Of a DNA stretch of 21,407 nt, positions 1 to 6,437 are shown one piece after another. Made by a program: the position numbers and the translations under genes. Position 1 is the stretch's first letter. Each line of letters begins with the position of its first letter. This DNA is from CAZDAM01 sp964503595. Lineage in GTDB: Bacteria; Muiribacteriota; UBA6191. Below the pieces are notes generated by a model. The model made no database searches and had not been told where the DNA came from. It saw only the letters and a program-made list of their open reading frames with translations. Location of the stretch: the NCBI GenBank assembly GCA_964503595.1, contig CAZDAM010000060.1:1-21407 (forward strand), read 5' to 3'.

Positions 1-140
1 GATGAGGAAATCTGAAGATTGCTTTTCACTTTTACAGAAAGAATGTTGCTTAATCGGATGACATCCTGTAAAAGCCGCCCCGAAGCCCGTTTGTAGTTTC
101 TTACCGAACTGTCCATCTGAAGAAGAAATGCGTTTTTCAT
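1..140 (-). CDS. Possible partial small ORF running off the window
   Basis: A minus-strand frame opens at ATG 138-140 and stays open to the window edge (46 codons). The peptide begins MKNAFLLQMDSSVRNYKR and is mildly basic. No domain is recognised. A GAAGG lies only one base before the ATG, too close for a normal ribosome binding site, and an AGGAG further up is too far away. It lies downstream of the RgpF-like gene on the same strand. It could be chance; longer sequence to the left would decide. Confidence 0.25.
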   Translation of the reverse strand, partial: MKNAFLLQMDSSVRNYKRASGRLLQDVIRLSNILSVKVKSNLQISS

Positions 141-273
141 GCCTTCAAGCCCTGATTTTTTGGCTCCTGGAGGGCCTCATCAGGAGGAAAACCCGGGAAA
201 AACGGATCAAAAAGGGTGAAGCCCATGAAAAGCAGGTCGAAGTGCCGCCTTCTTCCTCCAGGCCGGCGGTTTT

Positions 274-381
274 TCATGAATCCATCGAAAGGAAAAAATT
301 TCCCTGAAAAAAGCTGTCAAGGATGTTCCATAAGAAAAGACCGCATACATAAATCAGAAGGCTATTTTCTGCACAGGTCAT
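274..381 (-). CDS. Possible 35-aa small membrane protein
   Basis: The minus-strand frame starts at ATG 379-381 and ends with TGA at 274-276. The peptide is short and hydrophobic: a central LLIYVCGLFLWNIL stretch could form one membrane helix, with a short polar N-terminus. A TATATT hexamer (387-392) lies 5 nt upstream of the ATG. That is close to the leaderless arrangement seen before pgk, tldD and others in this window. It follows the RgpF-like gene on the same strand. Size and lack of homology keep confidence low. Confidence 0.3.
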   Translation of the reverse strand: MTCAENSLLIYVCGLFLWNILDSFFQGNFFLSMDS

Positions 382-434
382 GGGGGAATATAAGTTTCTG
401 AATAGCACACCTTCGCAAATACGCGATAGCACCA

Positions 435-1529
435 CTACACAACCCCAAGAAGAAACTTACGCCTTTCCCTTCCCTGAAGGGAGCTGCCGTGACCCTTGCG
501 CATGAAATCAAGCTCCATGTCCCTGAGGTTTTCTGTTCTGCCCAGATCCACCAGGAAATGGCGGATCTCCTCGAAGGTGAAAGTATCCCGAAACACCAGA
601 TCCTTTTTCAGGATGGGAAGATTGAGATGCTTCATTGCCAGAAGACCGAAGTAATGGGCTGGAGAACACCGGTAGGTCAGACGAAAAAGGGAATCCAGGA
701 TCATCTTGCGGGACTCGGTAGCCCTCATGCTCTTGTGCAGATGTCGTCGAATGGAATAGGGCAGAAGTTCGAGGGATTCCGCAAATTCATCGGCGCTCAT
801 CTGCATGAAAAGCTCCCGAATCCGGGTTGTTTCAAACAAAAGCTTCAGGGACTGAACCTGGGGCATGAGAGTCCGGCTTAAGCCGATCTCTCCTTTCATG
901 ATGCACCATCTCCGGTTTGATACCGGTTGATAAACCTTCCAGAAATCCTGAAACCCGCGGGAACGGAAGAATTCAGCCGAGAGGGAAAAAGCAAAGGACT
1001 GAATGTGGAAAAAATATTCCCAGCTCCCAAAGGCGCCGATACAGTCTTCTTCTCCGCTCACAAGATCTGAAATCCAGTCTTTCAGACCCTCCCTGAAGTA
1101 GTACACACTGTCATTCAGAAAAAGAGCCCGCCGGAAATCCCGATCCCCCATTTTCTCGGTGAAATACTGCACTCCCTGCCGGTAGGCCCCGAAATCCATT
1201 CCCTGATTGTCGCAATGAAGAACAGTATGGCAATGCTTCTGCCATTCCAGGGGTTCACCTGCATTCAAAAGAATGAAGACATTCAGTTCAAGCTCCCCAA
1301 GAGCCTCCAGAAGATTTTTCAGATACCAGGGAATTCCGTTTTCCTGATACACCACCAGAAAGACAAAGTCTCCGGAAGCAAAGCGGCATTCTCCTTCAAA
1401 GATACGGGGCGTAGAAGTTCCCTGAAGTCTCAGTCTTTGAGAAGAGAACCAGCAGGGAAGAGAATAGTAGGCAAAAAGCTCCAGACTCCGGCGAAAATGG
1501 CCCAACCGGGTCCGCCTTTCCTTTTCCAT
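435..1529 (-). CDS. RgpF-like rhamnan synthesis / glycan protein
   Basis: This 364-aa protein resembles the rhamnan synthesis protein F family, which acts in assembly of rhamnose-rich surface polysaccharides. The visible family pattern is a strand-rich start (FVFLVVYQENG, residues 55-65), the MDFGAYR segment (111-117; the family usually shows a G-x-DxGA-type motif), FLNDSVY (137-143), HIQSF (175-179) and GEIGLS (213-218). The reading frame extends up to 1733, but that extension overlaps the upstream ATPase gene. The ATG at 1527-1529, one base after that gene's stop, is the sensible start. It is the last gene of a three-gene minus-strand unit. Family members usually sit in polysaccharide clusters; here it is coupled to PilT-like ATPases, which is unusual. 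The product is probably cytoplasmic, with no membrane segment or signal peptide evident. The family is fairly certain, the exact donor or acceptor is not. Confidence 0.72.
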   Translation of the reverse strand: MEKERRTRLGHFRRSLELFAYYSLPCWFSSQRLRLQGTSTPRIFEGECRFASGDFVFLVVYQENGIPWYLKNLLEALGELELNVFILLNAGEPLEWQKHCHTVLHCDNQGMDFGAYRQGVQYFTEKMGDRDFRRALFLNDSVYYFREGLKDWISDLVSGEEDCIGAFGSWEYFFHIQSFAFSLSAEFFRSRGFQDFWKVYQPVSNRRWCIMKGEIGLSRTLMPQVQSLKLLFETTRIRELFMQMSADEFAESLELLPYSIRRHLHKSMRATESRKMILDSLFRLTYRCSPAHYFGLLAMKHLNLPILKKDLVFRDTFTFEEIRHFLVDLGRTENLRDMELDFMRKGHGSSLQGRERRKFLLGVV

Positions 1530-1530
1530 C

Positions 1531-2562
1531 TTAAATCCGGTAACGGGGAGGTACTTCACCCTCCTCGATTTTCTTGTCGGCAACCAGTTCTTCAAAGGAA
1601 CGGGAATAGGGAATACAGTCCCGGCGGCCACTGTTTTTCTGCCAGGCAATGATCGGGGCCAGCGTTCCCTCACGCAAATGGCGCCGAATCTGGGACTGGA
1701 CCCCCATGCATTCCCGCATGAACAAGGGCTCACCCGCCAGATTCAGAAAAAACTTCTGGTGATAGATGCCGATCAGGGATGAGGCCATCAAGCCTCTGAG
1801 CTCCTGATGTCCCCTGCCAAGCATGACAAAAATCTTGCCCAGGGTATTCTCGATATCTGCACTCTCAAGCATGCCAAACACCAGCTGCCCACGGGCCGCC
1901 AACTGAATGGCCGCCTCAAGCCGGCTGATCGAGTTGATTTCTCCCAGTGAGACCACATCGGTATCCGACTGTTTGAGAATCCGCATGGCCTCGTCAAAAT
2001 CCCTGACATCCTTTTCGTAAATCCGCCGGGACAGAAGGCTTGATTCAAATTCCGGGAATTCCCCCTCCAGCACATCATCAAACTGCACCATATTGCAGGA
2101 ATGGCTTTCTCCAATGGATTTGAGCATGCAGTTCAAAGTCGTGGTTCTTCCCGAATCACTGGTTCCGGCCAGAAGAATCAGCCCTGATCTGTGAGACAGC
2201 CAGTCCTGCATGACAGCATCGGGAATCCTCAAGGCGTCGGCATCAGGAATGCCGGTTTCCACCAGCTTGCCGGAAAGTGCCAGGGTTCCCCTCTGACGGT
2301 AAAGGTGGATCCGGGCCGAGTAGCGGGGAGAAAAGGGATAACCCACCAGCAGGTCCTGACCTGCCAGGACGCGGTTCTTGTCGCCTTCTTCAATGAAGCT
2401 GTCCATCACCTGATAGACCTCCCGTGACATGACCCGATCGTAATCCATGGGCTTCACATGGCGACGATCCTGCATGACCGGGACGGTTCCGGAAATGATG
2501 TGAAAATACCGGCAGTCCGCATCAATGGTGGCTTTCAGGAATTCATCAATATGCCATTGCAT
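1531..2562 (-). CDS. Degenerate PilT-like type IV pilus ATPase paralogue
   Basis: This 343-aa protein has the layout of the PilT/GspE secretion ATPase family. An N-terminal PAS-like region (about 1-110) resembles the PilT N-domain. A RecA-like domain follows with a P-loop at 133-141 (GTSDSGRTT), a Walker B-like TDVVSLGEI (201-209, Glu208 kept) and a GQLVFGMLES segment (225-234). In active PilT these read GxxGxGKST, LEDPIE and GHLVFGTLHT. Here the P-loop Lys is Arg139, the Asp box is FDDVLE (161-166) and the catalytic-type His is Glu233. ATP hydrolysis is therefore doubtful. Its ATG overlaps the stop of the upstream PilT-like gene by one base (TAATG), so the two are translationally coupled and may form one heteromeric complex. 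It may be a regulatory or structural subunit of a hexamer. Confidence 0.8.
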   Translation of the reverse strand: MQWHIDEFLKATIDADCRYFHIISGTVPVMQDRRHVKPMDYDRVMSREVYQVMDSFIEEGDKNRVLAGQDLLVGYPFSPRYSARIHLYRQRGTLALSGKLVETGIPDADALRIPDAVMQDWLSHRSGLILLAGTSDSGRTTTLNCMLKSIGESHSCNMVQFDDVLEGEFPEFESSLLSRRIYEKDVRDFDEAMRILKQSDTDVVSLGEINSISRLEAAIQLAARGQLVFGMLESADIENTLGKIFVMLGRGHQELRGLMASSLIGIYHQKFFLNLAGEPLFMRECMGVQSQIRRHLREGTLAPIIAWQKNSGRRDCIPYSRSFEELVADKKIEEGEVPPRYRI

Positions 2563-3911
2563 TATATTTCCCCTTCCTTAAGCCCCCGCTCCAGCTGAGC
2601 CTTGTAACGGGACTCAAAAAGCTCCCTTTCCGACATGCTCTCCAAAGCAGCATTCATATCAATCTGCCCCATACGAATCAGTTTCTGCCAGGATCTTCCC
2701 AAAGACTGGCTCCCGGGGGCTGATTCCAGAAGCCCGTGTACTGCATTCCAGCGGCTCTCCCGAATCACGGTTCTTAAATTGGCATCGGGAATCATGATTT
2801 CTCTGGCGCAGACCATCCCTTTCCCTTCCTTGGCCGGACCAAGGTTCTGTGTCACCACAAGAGAAATGGCTTGGGAAAATCTCTCCATCAGGGTAATTCC
2901 GTCCGAGGCAATCAGGCTCGCAAGGGATTCAAGGGCCTGGGAGGTCGAGACAGACGCAACCGTACTTAATACCACCTTGCCATTCTCTGCCGCATTGATG
3001 GCAAATTCCAGGGCTTCACGGGTTCTGATTTCAGAAAGAAAGATCCAGTTTGGCCCACCTTTCAGAGCATAGCGCAGCCCATCTTCCAGAGTTTCCAGAT
3101 CGGAGCCCACCTCTCTTTGGGTGATCGAGGATTTGACGTCCCGAAACAGGTATTCAATCGGATCCTCAAGGCTTAAAACTCTTAGGCTTCGATGGTGGTT
3201 GAGCCAGTCCAGAATGGCCGCACAGGTCGTGGATTTTCCCGATACCGCCGGGCCACTGATCAGAACCAGTCCCTGATGGAGATGAAAAAGAGCGTCGGTG
3301 ATTTCCCGGCCAATCCCAATCGATTCCAGATTCGGCAGATCAAAAGGGATCTGCTTGAAGCTCATGGCCAGCTGTCCGCCCTCATAACAGGCACTGACCC
3401 GAAAGCGGGAAATCCCCGCCATGGAAAGTGAGAAGCTCACCATGCGGTTCTGGCTGAGATAGGCCATATGGGAAGGAGAAAAGACCTCTGAAGCAACACC
3501 CAGAATCATGGCGGCATCGAGCTGGGGATGACCGGCCAGCTCTCTCAGGCTTCCTCCGATCCGGATGACGGGCATACGCCCTACTCTCAGGTGCAGAACC
3601 TCGGCTTTCAGATCCCTGACTTCCTTCAGAAGACGCTCGACAAACTGGGCGGATGAATCATCTTCCGTAAGCACCAGCTTCTTGCGCCCCGCTCTTTTTT
3701 CGACAAGTTCGATCTTGTAACAGGCCTGCTTGAGTCTTCCCCTGGAGACCTTTTTCGTCTTGAGTTTTTCCAGCACCCTTTTGATAAAAACAAAATCTTC
3801 ATCCGGCAGAGCCTGAAGAGAATCCACGGACTGATTCAGAAGGATTTGAAGGGCGGAATCAAACTGACCTCCTGCGTCACGAATCGCATCCTTGAACTGC
3901 TTCAAAAACAT
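2562..3911 (-). CDS. PilT-like type IV pilus / secretion ATPase
   Basis: This 449-aa member of the PilT/GspE ATPase family would act at the cytoplasmic base of a type IV pilus-like machine. The P-loop is intact (GPAVSGKST, 220-228). So are the Asp box (LEDPIEY, 248-254), a QREVG segment (265-269) and the Walker B glutamate (Glu294 in NWIFLSE). The usual His box GHLVFGTLHT reads GKVVLSTVAS (311-320), so both histidines are gone. About 85 N-terminal residues precede the PilT core, and the AIRNLIRE motif is changed to TVIRES (381-386). The start at 3909-3911 has AAGGAAAG about 8 nt upstream. It is first in the three-gene unit and diverges from the PLD-like gene, with only 46 bp between starts. 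ATP binding is likely; retraction-motor activity is uncertain. Confidence 0.82.
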   Translation of the reverse strand: MFLKQFKDAIRDAGGQFDSALQILLNQSVDSLQALPDEDFVFIKRVLEKLKTKKVSRGRLKQACYKIELVEKRAGRKKLVLTEDDSSAQFVERLLKEVRDLKAEVLHLRVGRMPVIRIGGSLRELAGHPQLDAAMILGVASEVFSPSHMAYLSQNRMVSFSLSMAGISRFRVSACYEGGQLAMSFKQIPFDLPNLESIGIGREITDALFHLHQGLVLISGPAVSGKSTTCAAILDWLNHHRSLRVLSLEDPIEYLFRDVKSSITQREVGSDLETLEDGLRYALKGGPNWIFLSEIRTREALEFAINAAENGKVVLSTVASVSTSQALESLASLIASDGITLMERFSQAISLVVTQNLGPAKEGKGMVCAREIMIPDANLRTVIRESRWNAVHGLLESAPGSQSLGRSWQKLIRMGQIDMNAALESMSERELFESRYKAQLERGLKEGEI

Positions 3912-3945
3912 CGCTGCATCTTTCCTTACTCCAATGCATCCATGC

Positions 3946-3951
3946 TACCAT
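3946..3951 (+). promoter_or_regulatory. Candidate -10 element, leaderless start of PLD-like gene
   Basis: TACCAT lies 6 nt before GTG 3958-3960. The same TAnnnT-to-start spacing occurs before pgk, tldD, the FHA gene and the L,D-transpeptidase gene. On the other strand ATGCTA (3942-3947) reads TAGCAT, a possible -10 for the ATPase operon. The two divergent promoters would then overlap. Confidence 0.4.
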
Positions 3952-3957
3952 TCTTGC

Positions 3958-4598
3958 GTGTCATTTTTCAGATTGTACCTCTGTCTGCTGCTGCTTTCCT
4001 CAAAGCCTTTTTCCCAGAGTCTGCCCAATCCCGCCCTTTCTCTGGATCTGGCCTTAAGCTGCCTCAATTCCCACTCCCTTCTGAAAGAACTTCAGACCTT
4101 TTCCCGAAACGGGATTCTGATCCGGGTCATTCTAAGTGCCCCAGACTGCACTCACCCCGGCTCCCTTGTGGATCAGAGCCCCCCGGAAATTCAGATTCGC
4201 TTTCTGGAAGAACCCTTTCCGGCAGCCGAATTTGCCGTTGTGGATCGAAAAACTGCCATTCTTCAGCCCGAAAACGGAAATGACGGAATTCTTGCCTCTC
4301 CCATCAGAATGGATGCAGCCACAGCCAAGGAATTCCAAAGCCGCTTTCTTGCCGTCTGGAAAACCCTGTCCCCCCAAAGAGCCCGGGAACTGCTCCTTGC
4401 CCTGAACCAAAGCATGGAAAACCAGACTCTGGCAGTCTCTGAACCCACTGAAACGCCGCCAGAAGAAATCGGCGAACAGGCTCCCTTTGTCGGCTCCAAA
4501 ACCGGGAGGGTCTACTACCGCAACTCAAGTCCTGCGGCATCTCGCATCAAGGAAGAGAACCGGGTATACTTCCAAAGCGAGGAAGAGGCCCAAAAAGC
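3958..4598 (+). CDS. Secreted phospholipase-D-like pseudoenzyme, 3' end lost in gap
   Basis: Here 213 codons are visible before the N gap. The frame is open from ATG 3892 and ATG 3934, but GTG 3958 gives a clean signal peptide (SFFRLYLCLLLLSS) and is preceded by a -10-like TACCAT. The mature part follows the second half of a PLD-type nuclease: RNGILIRVILSA (the 'RGVxVRVL' strand), then EFAVVDRKT, then an AAT..EFQSRFLAVW helix. The active-site signature HxKxxxxD is AAEFAVVD here, so the His and Lys are lost. Near the gap, FVGSKTGRVYYRN then ENRVYFQSEEEAQK matches the small C-terminal domain often fused to such nucleases, but its usual cysteine is Ser. It is probably a periplasmic or exported binding protein. 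The downstream frame belongs to a different gene. Confidence 0.6.
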
Positions 4599-4698
4599 NN
4601 NNNNNNNNNNNNNNNNNNNNNNNNNNNNNNNNNNNNNNNNNNNNNNNNNNNNNNNNNNNNNNNNNNNNNNNNNNNNNNNNNNNNNNNNNNNNNNNNNN
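4599..4698. other. Assembly gap of 100 Ns
   Basis: Exactly 100 unknown bases, the conventional length for a gap of unknown size. It separates the PLD-like gene from the GT9 gene. The missing DNA must hold the 3' end of the first and the 5' end of the second. A typical GT9 protein lacks about 40-60 N-terminal residues here, so the real gap is probably longer than 100 bp. Confidence 0.98.
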
Positions 4699-5634
4699 CA
4701 GTCCTGGATTCATCCCGTTCTGTTTCACAAAAAACTGGTTTTCAGCAAAAACCCGCTCAAAGCCCTGAAGGCCCAGTACGATCTGAAACTTCAGCTCAAG
4801 TCCCTTCATCTTGATCTCGCGATTGATTATCAGGGGCTTTTCAAAAGCGCCTATGCCATGAGCCTGTCCCAAAGTCCGGTTCGACTCGGTTTTTCCAGCG
4901 CCCAGACCCGTGAATGCGCCCATCTGCTCTATACCCATCGCTTAAACCGGGTCAAGGACAAGACCATGCACCGCACGGATCTCTACTGCCTTTTAAGCCA
5001 GTATGCCGGTGCTTCACTCCCATCTCCGGAACATGATGCCTATGGTTTTGAGTTTTCCTCTCTGGAAATGCAAAGCACCCGGATTCTTCTGCACCGCTTA
5101 AGGGTCAAACCCGAAGGCTACCTGCTCTTCAGCCTTGGCACCAGCCGGGAAACCAAGCGATACCGGGATGACTCCTGGGTGGATCTGGTAAAAAACTGCC
5201 GCCGCATCTACCCCAAAGTACCGATTCTTCTGGCCGGACACGGAGAGCGGGATGAGGCTCTTGCCCGTCAGATTTACCGCGCGATTGCTCCTGGTGATGC
5301 TGTTCTTTCCGCGATTGGCAAGACTTCGGTCCGGGAAATGGCCATGCTGGTTCGCCAGTGCATGGCCATTGTAAGTCCGGACAGCATGGCCCTGCATCTG
5401 GCCTCGGCCTTTCAGAAACCGGCGATTGGAATCTTTGGAGGGAAGTCCCTGACTCCGGTGATGGGATCTCCCCGAGCCAATGATCTAAGCCAGGCTCTGG
5501 CCAGCGAAATCCCCTGCTTTCCCTGCCGTCGCAATGCCTGCGACCACCATAGCTGCATGAAAGACATCACAGTGGGAGAAATTCTGAGAGGGCTTCAGCC
5601 CATGATTCCGAAAAAGTACCGAAAAGGAACTTAG
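4699..5634 (+). CDS. GT9 family glycosyltransferase (heptosyltransferase-like), 5' partial
   Basis: The visible 311 residues match glycosyltransferase family 9, which transfers ADP-heptose or related sugars onto the lipopolysaccharide core on the inner face of the cytoplasmic membrane. Key segments are LAIDYQGLFKSA and SPVRLGF (first Rossmann domain), LFSLGTSRETKRY, PILLAGHGERDEA, and the donor-site region VSPDSMALHLASAFQKPAIGI followed by FGG. The cysteine-rich tail CFPCRRNACDHHSCM is also typical. The N-terminus, which would carry the acceptor-site Asp, lies in the gap. The stop at 5632-5634 overlaps the stop of the convergent exported-protein gene. Family is certain; whether the acceptor is lipid A-Kdo or another glycan is unknown. 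The RgpF-like gene nearby suggests a surface glycan role. Confidence 0.85.
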   Translation, partial: QSWIHPVLFHKKLVFSKNPLKALKAQYDLKLQLKSLHLDLAIDYQGLFKSAYAMSLSQSPVRLGFSSAQTRECAHLLYTHRLNRVKDKTMHRTDLYCLLSQYAGASLPSPEHDAYGFEFSSLEMQSTRILLHRLRVKPEGYLLFSLGTSRETKRYRDDSWVDLVKNCRRIYPKVPILLAGHGERDEALARQIYRAIAPGDAVLSAIGKTSVREMAMLVRQCMAIVSPDSMALHLASAFQKPAIGIFGGKSLTPVMGSPRANDLSQALASEIPCFPCRRNACDHHSCMKDITVGEILRGLQPMIPKKYRKGT

Positions 5635-6320
5635 AAGATTCGTTCAAGAGCCTTGATTTTCTTCGGGAAAATCGTGTCCTCGTAACTGAAATAGGCCATG
5701 TGCTCATCAATGCCAATCAGGCGAACCCGGCGCATATCCCGTGTCCCCTTGAGCCTTTCATCAACCCCATAATAGCGATTGCCAATCACAATATACTGCT
5801 GCTCAGGCGTTCCGAACTTGCCGGAAATATCAAAATCGGGAAGCTTGATCTCTTTTTGGGGCTTATCCTTGTCCTCACCCTTCTTGCGCACCTGGGGAGC
5901 CTGCTTGGCAACCAGAGCCGCCAGAGCGGCCTGGGGATCGGGCTGAGGAGCAGTCGGCTTCCTGTTATTGACCTGAAGCTTGGCTTTGGGGTCTTCCATT
6001 TTCTTGATGGTTGTATTACGGAAAGATTCTGCTCCGCCCCGAACCGAGGGGACCAGATTGCTGGAAAGCATAGGCTTGTGCAGGACATCGAACGGGTAGA
6101 TAAACTGCTCAGCCGTGAGCCTGAGCTCGCGATTCTTTTCAAGAAGATCGACTGCGTTTTCGACCTGCCAGCGCGGGGAATCCTCTTCAAAGCCGCCTTC
6201 GGAGAACTCGTCTTCGTAAAACTCATCGCCACCACCGCCCCCTTCACCCATAAATCCGGAAAGGAAATCATCTGCAGCAAGAGGCCGGGTCAGGAGAATA
6301 AACAGTAGAAACGCAACCAT
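5631..6320 (-). CDS. Exported protein with GspB/PilP-like C-terminal domain
   Basis: This is a 229-aa protein of unknown function. Residues 1-16 form a signal peptide (VAFLLFILLTRPLAA). A Gly/Asp/Glu-rich segment (20-50) follows, then a probable helix (50-75) and a Pro/Ala/Lys-rich linker (110-160). A compact C-terminal module runs about 173-222 (YIVIGNRYYGVDERLKG ... RLIGIDEHMAYFSYE). That module has the pattern 'I.IGN+.Y..GD...G...V..I....V...Y', seen in GspB/PilP/GspC-type periplasmic parts of type II secretion and type IV pilus systems. With PilT-like ATPases 2.4 kb away, a role in the same envelope machine is a reasonable inference. The family match is by pattern only. A TAAAAT (6331-6336) lies 10 nt before the ATG. 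The gene diverges from the FHA gene. Confidence 0.6.
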   Translation of the reverse strand: MVAFLLFILLTRPLAADDFLSGFMGEGGGGGDEFYEDEFSEGGFEEDSPRWQVENAVDLLEKNRELRLTAEQFIYPFDVLHKPMLSSNLVPSVRGGAESFRNTTIKKMEDPKAKLQVNNRKPTAPQPDPQAALAALVAKQAPQVRKKGEDKDKPQKEIKLPDFDISGKFGTPEQQYIVIGNRYYGVDERLKGTRDMRRVRLIGIDEHMAYFSYEDTIFPKKIKALERIF

Positions 6321-6425
6321 TTCACTTTACATTTTACGATCGAATTCACAGTTTGGAAAGTATGTATAGAAAATCGGCTACAGGTTCGCTTTGGTTAACG
6401 CATGCCGGCAAGCCCTCCCATATAG

Positions 6426-6431
6426 TAGAAT
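6426..6431 (+). promoter_or_regulatory. -10 element, leaderless start of FHA gene
   Basis: TAGAAT ends 6 nt before the GTG start at 6438. No Shine-Dalgarno sequence lies between, so transcription would begin at or next to the start codon. Confidence 0.5.
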
Positions 6432-6437
6432 GCAGAT

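Larger units (their letters stand above)
1..434. other. Gene-poor left edge
   Basis: This stretch holds no gene I can defend with confidence. Two small minus-strand reading frames are listed separately. On the plus strand a weak hairpin (CCGCC at 245-249 pairing with GGCGG at 265-269, loop of 15) is followed by a short T run at 270-274. The long loop makes it a poor terminator call. A plus-strand 61-codon frame (216-401) has basic, low-complexity content with no recognisable domain, and I treat it as noise. Nothing here looks like an RNA gene. Confidence 0.5.

Noticed and set aside
245..274. Terminator-like hairpin on the plus strand
   Set aside because: Stem of only five pairs, loop of 15, and no plus-strand gene to terminate.
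1530..1733. Long N-terminal extension of the RgpF-like frame
   Set aside because: It overlaps the coding end of the ATPase and translates to Arg/Pro-rich noise. The ATG at 1529 is one base after the ATPase stop.
5700..6308. 202-codon plus-strand frame opposite the exported GspB-like gene
   Set aside because: Shadow frame. The minus-strand gene has a signal peptide and a domain-like tail, while this one has neither.
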